Program-made: the position numbers and the translations under genes
In this document: in pieces, positions 25,003 to 35,167 of the stretch
Numbering within the stretch: the stretch's first letter is position 1
Layout of the letters: the number at the start of each line of letters is the position of its first letter
Notes under the pieces: model-generated
The model's input: only the letters and a program-made list of their open reading frames with translations
Told to the model about the DNA's origin: nothing
Database searches by the model: none
Source of the DNA: Chloroflexota bacterium
GTDB lineage: Bacteria; Chloroflexota; Anaerolineae; B4-G1
DNA length: 40,491 nucleotides
Direction: 5' to 3'
Assembly (NCBI GenBank): GCA_024232355.1
Contig: JAAEPW010001302.1
Span: forward strand, 1-40,491

Positions 25003-26838
25003 ATGAGTAATGTAAAGGTACAACTACGGCGGATGGAGCGAATTTTGGAAATTGGCCGCGAGCTGACTTCCACGGCGTCTCTGGAGCACCTGTTGCACAA
25101 AATTGTGGGAGCAACGGCTGAATTGACCAACAGTGAAATGGGAAGTATATTGTTGTTGGATGAGCATACCAGCGAGTTGCGTTTCATAGCGGCCAGTGTA
25201 TTCCCCGACCAGCTTGCCGATATCCCCGTACCTATCGCGAGTTCCATTGCAGGTAACGTCTTTTCCTCAGGAAAGCCACTGATTGTCTATGATGTCCGTA
25301 ACGATCCCCGCCACTACAAGGCAGTGGACTACCATGTCGGCTTTGAGACGCGCTCGCTGCTGGCAGTGCCGCTGCAGTTCAAGGACTGCCGAATCGGTGT
25401 GCTGGAGGCAGAGAACAAACGTGGCAACACAGAGTTTGGACCGGAGGACGTAGAGATGCTGACCGCGTTGGCCGCTCAGGCGACGGTGGCGATCGAAAAC
25501 GCGCGGTCGGTGGAGACACTGCAAAGAGCACGCGATATGGCCAACGCCTTGAGCAAGGCAAGCGCTGCATTGAGCAGTACCTTGGATTATGACCAAGTGC
25601 TCGACCATATCTTGGAACAGATAAGCCACGTAATCTCTTATGATGCAGCGAACGTCATGCTGATCACAGGTTCCGAGGGAAAAGTAGCACGTGTCGTTCG
25701 CGGGCGCGGCTACGAACGATTCGGAACCGCAGAGACACTCACATCCACCAGTCTGCAAGTCGCGGACACGCCCGGTTTGCGCCAGATGCAGCAGACCGGG
25801 CAGGCCTTGGTCATCCCGGACGTAGAACACTATGATGGGTGGGTATATTCCCGGCCTGAGCATACCTGGATCAAATCGTACATTGGTGCGCCTTTTCGCA
25901 TTCGAGATCGGGTTCTCGGCTTTTTGAACGTACTCAGCGCTACTCGTGGCTTTTTCGATCAGGCCGATGCAGAATGCCTGTTGGCTTTTGCCGATCACGT
26001 CGCCATCGCTATTGAAAATGCGCGCTTGTATCGCCATGCCCGGCAAGAGATCGTCGAACGCAAGTGGGCGGAGGAGGAATTACGCCGACATCGTGACCAC
26101 CTCGAAGAGTTGGTAGAAGAACGTACTGTCAAATTGCGCCAGTACACCGTCGAGTTGGAAGCGCGTAACCAAGATTTAGACGCTTTTGCTCATACCGTGG
26201 CCCACGACCTTAAAAGTCCGTTGGGGCCTATGCTTGGCTATGCCCAGGTGTTGGCAGAAGACTATGCCACACTGCCGGATGAGGAATTGCGCGGCTATCT
26301 TCACACGATTGTACGGAGCGGAAGCAAAATGGTCAGCATCATTGACGAGTTGCTGCTGTTAGCCAGCGCCCGCCAGACGACGGATGTTGGCGTGAGTCCA
26401 CTGGATATGGCGGGCGTCGTCGAGCAGGTTCTCCAGCGGTTAGATTACATGATCGCCGAGCATCAGGCCGAGATTATATTGCCCGAAACCTGGCCGGTAC
26501 CGTTGGGCTACGGTCCTTGGATCGAGGAGGCATGGGTGAACTATGTAAGCAATGCCCTCAAGTACGGCGGCCGTCCGCCGCGCGTCGAGTTGGGTGCGAC
26601 AGAGCAAGAGGACGGTAGTATCCGCTTCTGGGTACACGATAACGGCCCCGGTCTTACACCTGACGAACAGGGCCGACTGTTCACACCATTCACGCGGCTC
26701 GATCAGATTCGCGCCAAAGGGCATGGATTGGGATTGTCCATCGTGCGGCGCATCGTGGAGAGATTGGGCGGACAGGTCGGCGTGGAAAGCCAGACAGGGC
26801 AAGGCAGCGTTTTCACTTTTACCCTGCCACACGCATAA
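25003..26838 (+). CDS. Cytoplasmic GAF-GAF sensor histidine kinase
   Basis: A 611-residue protein; ATG with AAGGAGG 10 nt upstream. It has two GAF domains (about 26-168 and 195-343), a coiled coil (about 345-392), a HisKA dimerisation domain with AHTVAHDLKSPL (phospho-acceptor H401), and a HATPase_c domain with N-box WVNYVSNALKYG (511-522), G1 DNGPGL (546-551) and G2 GHGLGLSIV (573-581). No transmembrane segment or signal peptide is present, so it senses an internal ligand, possibly a cyclic nucleotide, small molecule or redox state through the GAF domains. It autophosphorylates and passes phosphate to a response regulator that is not encoded here. It is divergent from the cyclase gene and may share control sites with it. 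Confidence 0.95.
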   Translation: MSNVKVQLRRMERILEIGRELTSTASLEHLLHKIVGATAELTNSEMGSILLLDEHTSELRFIAASVFPDQLADIPVPIASSIAGNVFSSGKPLIVYDVRNDPRHYKAVDYHVGFETRSLLAVPLQFKDCRIGVLEAENKRGNTEFGPEDVEMLTALAAQATVAIENARSVETLQRARDMANALSKASAALSSTLDYDQVLDHILEQISHVISYDAANVMLITGSEGKVARVVRGRGYERFGTAETLTSTSLQVADTPGLRQMQQTGQALVIPDVEHYDGWVYSRPEHTWIKSYIGAPFRIRDRVLGFLNVLSATRGFFDQADAECLLAFADHVAIAIENARLYRHARQEIVERKWAEEELRRHRDHLEELVEERTVKLRQYTVELEARNQDLDAFAHTVAHDLKSPLGPMLGYAQVLAEDYATLPDEELRGYLHTIVRSGSKMVSIIDELLLLASARQTTDVGVSPLDMAGVVEQVLQRLDYMIAEHQAEIILPETWPVPLGYGPWIEEAWVNYVSNALKYGGRPPRVELGATEQEDGSIRFWVHDNGPGLTPDEQGRLFTPFTRLDQIRAKGHGLGLSIVRRIVERLGGQVGVESQTGQGSVFTFTLPHA

Positions 26839-27050
26839 CGGTAAGCGAAATTCTGTGGGTAGCGACCTTATGGTACTGACCCATTACAATAGGTCCTGGC
26901 CTTGCCCGTTCGATTTGATCAAGGTGTGCTAATGATCAAACAAACACAAGTCACCCGCGGGCTTGCTCCAAGAACCCCCCGCCCACACTGAGGGCCTCGG
27001 CGACATCATCTTGGCTGACCGGCGTGATGCATAAATAGGAGGATAACGAA

Positions 27051-28487
27051 ATGCTAAAGCTCAAATTATTTGCTACTGGTTTGATGGTCCTGATCCTGGG
27101 AACACTTCTAGTCACAGCCGCAAGTGCCCAGACAGGTGTCACCGTCACCCCATCCCAACTGACCATAGCCGGAATACGCGGCGAGACCGAGACCCGCACG
27201 TTGCTTCTCCGTACCACCGGCACTATCACCGGCCTGCACGTCATTTCCCTTGACCTGTCTCGTGCCGATGGCGACGTTGTTCTGCCCGCTGATGCTGTCC
27301 GCGTGACACTGCCCGCCGATCAAGCCTCAGCGGATACCCCGCTCACCCTCCTGGTCCAGGTCGATCTGCACGGCGCGCCCAGCGGCAGGTTCAGTGGCGA
27401 ACTTTTGATCGACTACCACGGCGGCTCCCTGGCTGTCCCAATGACGGTCACCATCAAGGACCCGTGGGCGCTGCCGCTGTTGATCCTGGTCGCGGGTGTG
27501 GGGTTGGGGGTGGGTGTCTCCGCCTATCGTACCCAGGGCCGCCCGCGTGACCAAGTGCTGGTCCGCGTGGGGCAACTGCGCGCCCAGGTGCGAGGCGACG
27601 CCGAGCTAATAGGGCAAGCGAAACCATTCCACACGCGGATCAACGCCCACCTGGTAGACGTCGAGGCCGCGCTCCAGGCCGAGAAATGGCAAGATGCCGA
27701 ACAATCTGTTCTGCGAGCGGAGGCGGTCTGGCTCAAGTGGCGCAGGGGACGTGCCGATTGGCTGGAACAGCTCGCGTATCACACCGAACTGTCCAAGCAC
27801 CTGGAGGACGAGCCTAACGTCCCCTACATCCAGACCATGCGGCGTGACCTGGCGGGTACCCTGCGGAGCGCCCCCACGCTGGACGGTCCCGACAAGTTGC
27901 GCGAACGGCTGCACGCCCTGGCCCAGCAGATCAACCGCTACGCCCGGCTCCAGGCCCGGCTGGACGAGCTAGGCGCGTTGCGCAACCGTGTGTCGCACAA
28001 CCAGGCTGAACCCTGGCGGATCAAGGCCCAGGGTTTCCAGCGCCGCCTGAACGATCTCAATCCCGGCGACGATGCCACATACCGGACCCTGCAAGGTGAG
28101 GTCGAGACGGCCATCACCGAACTGACCCAACTGGCGGCGGAACAGCCCGAACTGGAGGTCTCCTTTTCAACAAAAGGAGTGCGCGATCTGGGCACAACCG
28201 TACTCCGGCTGCTCGCCCCCGCGCCATCCGTCCGCCCGTTGACCCCCGAACAGCAAGCGACCGGCGCGCGCACCCGTCTGTGGTGGTTTACACGGGTCAG
28301 CTATGTCATCGCGGTGGCGCTGTTGGCCGGGGCCGGGTTCGGCGAGCTGTACGTCGCCAACGCCGTCTTTGGCGCCAATACCTGGGGGGACTATTTCGCG
28401 CTGTTGGCTTGGGGCTTTGGAGCCGAGGCCACCCGCGCTGCCCTTGCCCAGACAATGCGCAACTGGGGGCTGCCGGGCTTGACCTGA
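27051..28487 (+). CDS. Membrane protein with exported beta domain and cytoplasmic coiled-coil region
   Basis: A 478-residue protein; ATG with AGGAGG 8 nt upstream. It has a signal peptide (1-26, ASAQT), an exported Ig-like domain (about 27-137, GVTVTPSQLTI...LAVPMTVTI), and a transmembrane helix (139-158). A long Arg/Leu-rich helical region (160-400) is predicted to be cytoplasmic, and two hydrophobic segments lie near the C-terminus (about 413-455). I do not recognise the family. The layout resembles a membrane-spanning scaffold that couples an outside beta domain to an inside coiled coil. By eye its DNA is markedly more GC-rich than the kinase gene before it. A strong hairpin about 285 bp downstream probably ends transcription. 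Confidence 0.85.
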   Translation: MLKLKLFATGLMVLILGTLLVTAASAQTGVTVTPSQLTIAGIRGETETRTLLLRTTGTITGLHVISLDLSRADGDVVLPADAVRVTLPADQASADTPLTLLVQVDLHGAPSGRFSGELLIDYHGGSLAVPMTVTIKDPWALPLLILVAGVGLGVGVSAYRTQGRPRDQVLVRVGQLRAQVRGDAELIGQAKPFHTRINAHLVDVEAALQAEKWQDAEQSVLRAEAVWLKWRRGRADWLEQLAYHTELSKHLEDEPNVPYIQTMRRDLAGTLRSAPTLDGPDKLRERLHALAQQINRYARLQARLDELGALRNRVSHNQAEPWRIKAQGFQRRLNDLNPGDDATYRTLQGEVETAITELTQLAAEQPELEVSFSTKGVRDLGTTVLRLLAPAPSVRPLTPEQQATGARTRLWWFTRVSYVIAVALLAGAGFGELYVANAVFGANTWGDYFALLAWGFGAEATRAALAQTMRNWGLPGLT

Positions 28488-28817
28488 GCCCGGCACAATC
28501 TATGTTTGGATTTTTGAGCGGGGTTGGGTGACGATATGGCATCAGATGAAAAAAAAGTGGCCAAAAGAATTATCAAAAGGCTTGTTTGCTCTGGGAGCCG
28601 AAACGTCTATGTAAATGTCAGGAAACAGTTGCACGGTTCTAGCCTATCCGCACACAGATAGTGCAATGTGAGCATTTTGATCCCCACAAGTACGAGTTTT
28701 TGCACTGTAACCATACCTCTTGTGGAGATTCAAGACGAACCGCGGATTGGGATTTTCAGACAGAAACAAGATAGGGGCAGATCTCGTCACGATCTGCCCC
28801 TACTTTGTGCCTTATCG
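28488..28817. other. 330-bp convergent intergenic region
   Basis: No gene can be supported here. The only clear element is the strong hairpin at 28772-28802. Confidence 0.6.
28772..28802. terminator. Bidirectional terminator between convergent genes
   Basis: A perfect 12-bp stem (taggggcagatc at 28772-28783 with its complement at 28791-28802) and a 7-nt loop. Read on the minus strand it is followed by T-rich sequence (tcttgtttctg) and lies 16 bp after the stop at 28818. On the plus strand the T-run is short. Confidence 0.7.
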
Positions 28818-31800
28818 TCAATGGTTTCGTAGTACCAGCGGCAGGTAAATAAAATGCTGCTGCTCGGACAGTGCTGCCCACAAGCTAAAGTGATCGGGTG
28901 TGGCGGTGATGGTATTGGCCTCGGCATCTACTATGCTGGTCGGCTCCTCCATCCACGCGTTGCCATCCCAGTAGTATAGGGCCAGGTCGGCCTCATTGAC
29001 CTCGGGTGGCACATCTTCTTGCTGGTAGGTTACAGTGATCGTGTATCGCTGCCCTGGTGACAGTTGCGCCGGCAGCCCATTGGACAGGCAAGTGCCGTGC
29101 AGCTTGTAAAAGAGGCCGACGTTCTTCAACGATCCAGTATCGGTGACGGGTTGCTTTGCATAATGGATCACCACTGTGTCAGTAAAAGTGCCACCGAGAA
29201 TGGTGATCGTTATCCCGGGCGATGGCGTGACACTCCCACCAGACGGGGGTATAGTTGCGACGACCGTCACCACAGTCGTGGTCGTCACCGTGTTGATCGA
29301 GTTGGTGGCAGTGACCAGGGCCGTGTAGACGCCAGCATATTGGTAGATGTGCGTCACGACGTCTCCGCTGGCTGTCTCCTCATCGCCGAATGCCCAGGTG
29401 TAGGCCACGTGGGTACCGGTTGTGACGGTGGCCGTCAGTATAGTGGGCTGGCCCAGATGTGTGGGACTGTCGTTGGTTGCCGCAAGTCCCACAATAGGCT
29501 TTTCGGCAATGGCAGCAGTGGTGGTAAAGCTCCACGTCGGCCCGACAACCATGCTGATGCCATCGGTGGCTGTGATGACCCAATAGTAGATGTTGCCGGT
29601 GATGAGACTGGGCGTGTAGCTGGTCAACGTGGTCGTGTCAACAACCGGTGGTTGACCGCTGGTGTTGATGGCGATGGTATAGGTCACTGTGTCACCGATG
29701 TCGGGATCGCCGCCTTGCCAACTGAGGGTTTGAGTAATGGGTATGTCGCTTGCGCCGTCGATGGGGATGGGGTTGGTGGGAGTGTAAGGAGCCTGGTTGG
29801 GCAGCACGATGAAGGCAGTGGAGACCTTGGCATAGATGCCTGTCGCACCTTCTACAGTTGTGACCTGTACTACATTGGTCAGCGGTCCGGCATAGCCCAG
29901 CTCCACGGTGACGGCGAACGTATACGACCAAACATCTTTGGGCACGATAATGACCGGTGTCCAGGTGAGTGTCCCACTGGGCACGATCAACGTCCCACCG
30001 GGGGTTTGGCCCTGCGTGATGTTATCAGGCAGGGTGTCGATGACAGTGGCAGTGAGCGTCATAGTGCCGGTGTTGGTGATGTGGATGGTGTAGGTCAACT
30101 GACCACCAGACTGCACTGGGTCAGGTTCGGCCTGCTTGGTGATGACCAGCGCACTCATCGAGAGCTCGTCTGCGCCGATGTCGGGATACCCATCGGTGCG
30201 TGGGTCGCCGTCCATGTCGTCGGGCACACCTGCGTCTACACCTGCGTCGACTGCCGCGCTGTCAAGGGTAATGTGATAATCCCTTGCGTCGGGGTTCACA
30301 AAGGCCGGGTCGCCCCAGAGGTCGACTGTGCCTGTGATGATTGTGCCATCACCATCCCAGTCAGTTTCGTTGGCCCAGGCTCCGCTGCCCCACAGGGTGC
30401 CTTCCAGCTTGGCCTCACCATTGGCGACGTAGACGCCCACGGTGTGACTGACCAGGATTGTGTTGGTCAAGACCGCACTGCCATCGCCTATGTGCATCCC
30501 ACTGCCATCGCCGCCAGTGTTGCGGGCAATGGTGGTATGCAGTAGGCGGGCCGAGGCGCTCTGAATGTACAGTCCACTCCCGTTGTTGTTTGCTTGGTTG
30601 TCGGCGATGACGTTGTTAGTCAATGTGGCGTCACCCCCCTCCAGGAACAGCCCGCCGCCCTGGTCAGCGGTGTTGCCGGAGATGATGTTCCCAATCAGTG
30701 TACCGCCACCGTGTACTCCACCGCCGTTACCGTAGGCGGTGTTTGAGGTCACTGTGTTGCCGATCAGTGTGCCCTCGCCGTGCACCCCACCGCCATGGCC
30801 ATTGGAAGTGTTAGAGGAGATGGTATTCCCGTTGAGCGTGGCAGTGCCATCATCCAGGAACAGCCCCCCGCCGTCACTAGATTGGCCGGTGACGGTGTTG
30901 GTGGAGACAGTATTCCCTTGGAGCGTGGCGACGCAGTCTTCTAAATACAACCCACCGCCGCCGCCAACATACTGGTTTGTGGTAGTGTTGAGAGTAACGG
31001 TGTTTCTACTGAGAGTGGCGTCGCTGGACCTCAAGTACAGCCCGCCGCCGAAAAAGATAGCGGTGTTGTTGAACACTTGGTTGTCCCTGATGATGGCCGT
31101 GGCGCTGATGACGTACACCCCGCCACCGGCATGCTCCCACTCATACGGACCACCGCCCAGCCCGTCTGCATCGCCACCGGTGATGCGCAGGCCCTCGACC
31201 GTGGAGCTAATGCCTGCACCAGGCGCAGGTGCCGTGACATACAGCACCCTACCTTGTCCTTGTGCATCCAACGTTGTCGGGAAACTGATCACGTTCCGCT
31301 GCGTAAAAGTGGTATTCCAGCCACCCTGAAGGGTGAGTGTTTTGTCGACGTAAACAATCTGGGCCACACCGGCCCTAGAGGTCACCCCCGTGCAATAGCC
31401 GGCTACCTTGACTACATCGCCCGACTGCGTGCTGGCGTCCACCGCTGCCTGGATAGAGCCATATTTGATGGGGCTGTCATTGAGTCGGACGTGACAGATC
31501 GATGTGTCGGCATAGGCGGTGTGGCTCGTCGTTTCGGTGGCGGTCACCCAAGCAGTGTTCCGCATCAGCCAAAGTAACTGGGCAGGTGGTGTCGTCGTCA
31601 CCTGAGCAGTGAGGGTGACGTGGGCGCTGTAGCCTGGTGCCAGCGTGCCCAAGTCACAGGTAGAAACACCGCCCCAGCCCGTGCCGACCACACAACTACC
31701 CTGGCTGCTGGTGATATCAACCGCGCGCTGTAAGGCGGGCAGAGTGTCGATGAGTTGGACGTGGGTCGCCGTATTTGCCCCGACATCGGTGATGACCAGA

Positions 31801-34800
31801 GTATAGGTAAAAGTCTGACCAGTGTTGAGCCCAGACGGCCAGACATCTTTGTGCAGGCGCAGGCTGGCACCAGTCCGTTCGTCGGCGCCGATATCATAGC
31901 CGAAGGCTGCTGGGCGTGGGTCGCCGTCTATATCGACAGTGATTCCGCTAGCGATGCCCGCATCCACAGCCAACGATCCTGCGCCGATGTGATAATCGCC
32001 GCTCGTTGGGTTCACGAAATCCGGATCATCCCAGAGGTTGATCGTGCCGGTGACGACCGTGCCATCACCGGCACAGTCGCTCTCGTTGGCCCAGGCCCCG
32101 CTGCCCCACAATGTGCTTTCCAGCGTAACCGTGCTGCCCTCGGCAACGTGGACGCCCACCGTGTGGCTGACCAAGATGGTATTGGTCAAGGCTACGGTGG
32201 AGCTACCCCAGTAGTCAAAGACATAGACTCCGCTGCCGTCGCCGCCGGTGTTGTGAGCGACAGTATTGTGTAGCAGGTAGATGGATGAACCCCGGAGGCA
32301 TAGCCCACTGCCGCCGGCATTGGCCTGGTTGTCGGCGACGATGTTGTTGGTCAAAGTGGTGTCATTCGAATTCAGGTACAGTCCACCGCATTCGCCGTTG
32401 CTGGTGTTGTTGGAGATAGTGTTTCCTCTGATCGTGGGGCCACTGCTCTCCAGGTACATCCCGCCACCACTGTTATTGGCGGTGTTGTTGGAGATAGTGT
32501 TGTTGATGATCGTGGCGCCGCTGTCTTTCAGGTACATCCCACCACCACTGTCATTGGCGGTGTTGGAGATGACCGTGTTGCCACTGAGCGTGGCGTTGTC
32601 GGTGTCCTCTAGGCACACCCCGCCACCACTGCCATTGGCGGTGTTGGAGATGACGGTGTTGCCACTGAGCGTAGCATCACTGCCGATCCCCAGGTACACT
32701 CCGCCACCACTGCCATCGGCGGTGTTGGAGATGACGGTGTTGTCACTGAGCGTGGCGTTGCTGAATATCAAGCACAGTCCCCCGCCGTTGTTATCTCCCC
32801 AGTCGGTGGCGGTATTGGAGGAGATAGTGTTGCCACTGAGCGTGGCGTCGCTGCCTTCCAGGTATAGTCCACCCCCGTCACCGGCAGTGTTATTGGAGAT
32901 AGTGTTGCTGATGATCGTGGCGTCGCTGCCTTTCAAGTGCAGCCCACCCCCCTCGTTGTTGGTGATAGTGTTGCTGATGATCGTGGCATCGCTGCCTTCC
33001 AAGTGCAGCCCACCCTCGTGGTTGTTGGTGATCGTGTTGTTGATGATCGTGGCGTCGCTGTCTTTCAGGTACAGCCCAGCTCCCTCGTCACCTTCAGGGG
33101 GGTTGTTGGTGATCGTGTTGTTGATGATCGTGGCGTCGCTGTCTTTCAGGTACAGCCCATTCCCAGCACCTTCATCGGAGGTGTTGTTGAACACTTGGTT
33201 ATTGCTAATGGTGGCCGTAGCGGTGATGATGTATATTCCTCCTCCAGCATCGACATCATAGCACCAAAGGGCACACGCAGTGTCGCCGCCCAGCCCGGCT
33301 GCGTTGCCTCCAATGATACGCAAGCCCTCGACCGTGGGACTAATGCCTGTGCCTGGCGCAGGCGCTGTGATGTACAGCACGCGCCCCTGTTCCTGCGCGT
33401 CCAATGTGGTGGGGAAACTGGTCACGTTCCGCTGCGTGAAGGCGGTATTCCACCCCCCCTGAAGTGTGAGCGTCTTGCTGAGGTAGGCGATTTGAGTGAG
33501 ACCATCCCGCGATGTCACCCCTGTGCAGGTTCCGGCCACTTTGACTATGTCGGCCGGTTGAGTACTGGCGTCCACCGCTGCCTGGACAGTTTCATATTCG
33601 ATGGGGCTGTCATTGAGCCGGACGTGACAGTCGTGCAGCGTGGTATCGACGTAGGCGGATCTGCTCATCGTTTCGGTGGCCGTGACCCAGGCGGTGTTGC
33701 GCATCGAAACAGGTAGCTGTGCGGGAGGCGTCGTCGTCACCTGCGCGGTGAAGGTGATGTGGGCGCTGTCGCCCGACGCTATCGTGCCCAGGTCACAGGT
33801 GGTAGTGTCACCCCAGCCCGCGCCGGCCGTACAACTGCCGTGGGTGGTAGTGATGGCCACCGCTCGTTGCAGGGTGGGCAGGGTGTCGGTGAGCCAGACG
33901 CCCGTTGCCGCCTCCGCCCCGGTACTGGTGATGTCCAGGGTGTAGGTGAGGGTCTCACCGGGGTTGAGCGTGAGCGGCCAGACGGCCTTGCGCAGGCGTA
34001 GAATGGTATCGGCCCGTTCGTCGGCGCCGATGTCATAGCCGCTGCCCTGGGGGCGTGGTTCGCTATCTATGTCGTCGTCCACATCTGTGGTCACACCTGT
34101 GTCAAATGCTGCGCTGTCAGGACCGATGTGATAGTCTCCGTTGTAGGGATCCACAAAGTCCGGGTCATCCCATAGGTTGACCGTGCCTGTGATGATCGTG
34201 CCATCGCCGCCCCAGTCGGTGTCGTTAGCCCAACTCCCATTACCCCACAGGGTACCTTCCAGCGTGGCCGTGTTATCCGTTTCGACAAAGATGCCCACGG
34301 TTTGGCTGACCAGGATGGTGTTGGTCAGGGCTACGGTGCTGTAAATACAACCCATTGAGCAGTACCTTGTCACATACACCCCGTTGCCGCCACCGGTGTT
34401 GCGAGCGATGGTGGTATGCAGCAGGCGGGCTGAGGAGCCCTCGATGTACAGCCCGTTGCCAGCGTTGTCGGCAATGATGTTGTTGGTCAATGTGGCGGTG
34501 GTCCAGTAGTATAGGTATAGCCCATCGCCAGCGTTGTCGGAGATGATGTTGTTAGTCAATGTCGTGTCGCTAGAATATAGGTACAGCCCGTTACTAGCGT
34601 TGTCGGTGATACTACTGTCTTTCAGAGTCAGGTTACCTCTGCACGAAATGCCGGTTGACCCATTTTGAACGACAAAGCGCTCAATAATGACGGTCACGCC
34701 ACTGTTCACAGTAATACCCGAGCGCCATCCCTCGCCATCAATGGTAGAGGCGCCACTCTGCGTGGTAAAGGTGTCATCCCACCCACCGGAGAGACTCGCA

Positions 34801-35078
34801 CTCTTGTCGAGCAGCACCACCTCCCCGCCGTCGCCAGTGTAGGTTCCCATAGCCACCAGGATGGTATCGCTGACCACAAAGCCGGGCTTGGCGAGTGCGC
34901 CATTGATGGTGGCGCAAGAGGTAGTGGTGCTCAAGCAATCGTCGTCGTTGTCCCCATCGGGGGCCACGTACCATGGCCCGGCAGCGCGTCCTACACTGGG
35001 GCTTTTCAAAAGCCATAACAGGGCCAGGATCAGTCCCAGGCCCAAGATGAACAAAATGCGCAAATGTCTGTTTTTCAT
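28818..35078 (-). CDS. Giant three-module beta-helix / DUF11 / PKD surface protein
   Basis: A 2086-residue protein; ATG with GAGGAGG about 8 nt upstream. Signal peptide at 1-33. Three modules follow (about 34-480, 480-1195, 1195-1640). Modules 1 and 2 combine a right-handed parallel beta-helix of NosD/pectate-lyase type (rungs like LSGNTVISNTA, TIINNTISNN), a closing segment G-x-DIGADE and a DUF11-like domain. Modules 2 and 3 share a header (CHVRLNDSPI, LQGGWNT, TLDAQ). The C-terminal part has a canonical DUF11 repeat (about 1640), a Fn3-like domain (about 1760-1860), a PKD domain (WAFGDEE...YQYAGVY, about 1865-1945), a YYWDGNAW-type beta domain and the C-terminal IYLPLVLRNH. It is exported and likely surface-attached; beta-helices of this type bind or cleave polysaccharides, but no catalytic residues are evident. 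It lies downstream of the small gene at 35201. Confidence 0.92.
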   Translation of the reverse strand: MKNRHLRILFILGLGLILALLWLLKSPSVGRAAGPWYVAPDGDNDDDCLSTTTSCATINGALAKPGFVVSDTILVAMGTYTGDGGEVVLLDKSASLSGGWDDTFTTQSGASTIDGEGWRSGITVNSGVTVIIERFVVQNGSTGISCRGNLTLKDSSITDNASNGLYLYSSDTTLTNNIISDNAGDGLYLYYWTTATLTNNIIADNAGNGLYIEGSSARLLHTTIARNTGGGNGVYVTRYCSMGCIYSTVALTNTILVSQTVGIFVETDNTATLEGTLWGNGSWANDTDWGGDGTIITGTVNLWDDPDFVDPYNGDYHIGPDSAAFDTGVTTDVDDDIDSEPRPQGSGYDIGADERADTILRLRKAVWPLTLNPGETLTYTLDITSTGAEAATGVWLTDTLPTLQRAVAITTTHGSCTAGAGWGDTTTCDLGTIASGDSAHITFTAQVTTTPPAQLPVSMRNTAWVTATETMSRSAYVDTTLHDCHVRLNDSPIEYETVQAAVDASTQPADIVKVAGTCTGVTSRDGLTQIAYLSKTLTLQGGWNTAFTQRNVTSFPTTLDAQEQGRVLYITAPAPGTGISPTVEGLRIIGGNAAGLGGDTACALWCYDVDAGGGIYIITATATISNNQVFNNTSDEGAGNGLYLKDSDATIINNTITNNPPEGDEGAGLYLKDSDATIINNTITNNHEGGLHLEGSDATIISNTITNNEGGGLHLKGSDATIISNTISNNTAGDGGGLYLEGSDATLSGNTISSNTATDWGDNNGGGLCLIFSNATLSDNTVISNTADGSGGGVYLGIGSDATLSGNTVISNTANGSGGGVCLEDTDNATLSGNTVISNTANDSGGGMYLKDSGATIINNTISNNTANNSGGGMYLESSGPTIRGNTISNNTSNGECGGLYLNSNDTTLTNNIVADNQANAGGSGLCLRGSSIYLLHNTVAHNTGGDGSGVYVFDYWGSSTVALTNTILVSHTVGVHVAEGSTVTLESTLWGSGAWANESDCAGDGTVVTGTINLWDDPDFVNPTSGDYHIGAGSLAVDAGIASGITVDIDGDPRPAAFGYDIGADERTGASLRLHKDVWPSGLNTGQTFTYTLVITDVGANTATHVQLIDTLPALQRAVDITSSQGSCVVGTGWGGVSTCDLGTLAPGYSAHVTLTAQVTTTPPAQLLWLMRNTAWVTATETTSHTAYADTSICHVRLNDSPIKYGSIQAAVDASTQSGDVVKVAGYCTGVTSRAGVAQIVYVDKTLTLQGGWNTTFTQRNVISFPTTLDAQGQGRVLYVTAPAPGAGISSTVEGLRITGGDADGLGGGPYEWEHAGGGVYVISATAIIRDNQVFNNTAIFFGGGLYLRSSDATLSRNTVTLNTTTNQYVGGGGGLYLEDCVATLQGNTVSTNTVTGQSSDGGGLFLDDGTATLNGNTISSNTSNGHGGGVHGEGTLIGNTVTSNTAYGNGGGVHGGGTLIGNIISGNTADQGGGLFLEGGDATLTNNVIADNQANNNGSGLYIQSASARLLHTTIARNTGGDGSGMHIGDGSAVLTNTILVSHTVGVYVANGEAKLEGTLWGSGAWANETDWDGDGTIITGTVDLWGDPAFVNPDARDYHITLDSAAVDAGVDAGVPDDMDGDPRTDGYPDIGADELSMSALVITKQAEPDPVQSGGQLTYTIHITNTGTMTLTATVIDTLPDNITQGQTPGGTLIVPSGTLTWTPVIIVPKDVWSYTFAVTVELGYAGPLTNVVQVTTVEGATGIYAKVSTAFIVLPNQAPYTPTNPIPIDGASDIPITQTLSWQGGDPDIGDTVTYTIAINTSGQPPVVDTTTLTSYTPSLITGNIYYWVITATDGISMVVGPTWSFTTTAAIAEKPIVGLAATNDSPTHLGQPTILTATVTTGTHVAYTWAFGDEETASGDVVTHIYQYAGVYTALVTATNSINTVTTTTVVTVVATIPPSGGSVTPSPGITITILGGTFTDTVVIHYAKQPVTDTGSLKNVGLFYKLHGTCLSNGLPAQLSPGQRYTITVTYQQEDVPPEVNEADLALYYWDGNAWMEEPTSIVDAEANTITATPDHFSLWAALSEQQHFIYLPLVLRNH
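32390..33200 (-). repeat. Tandem beta-helix rungs (about 60-80 bp units)
   Basis: About a dozen closely similar coding units of the type ATLSGNTVISNTA-x-GSGGG-x-YL and DATIINNTITNN-x-GG-x-L. Several are near-identical at DNA level, so copy number may vary between strains or assemblies. Confidence 0.8.
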
Positions 35079-35167
35079 TGGTTATTCCTCCTCTGTTTGA
35101 ACAAGTTGAAAACTATGGACTAGACATCACTCATCGCGAATTACGTTTCACGCATCACGTTGTTGGC

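Noticed and set aside
29064..30545. 493-codon plus-strand frame opposite the beta-helix gene
   Set aside because: It is the complement of a clearly better coding frame (signal peptide, DUF11, PKD), has no recognisable domain and follows the repeats.
32390..33200. CRISPR-like regular repeats
   Set aside because: Units lie in frame in a coding gene, and spacers are related to one another instead of unique. The same reasoning excludes 14834-16835 and 35-6640.
32281..33261. 326-codon plus-strand frame with repeated LPLSVA / PPPLPLAVLE units
   Set aside because: Shadow of the beta-helix rungs on the minus strand; the repetition is inherited.
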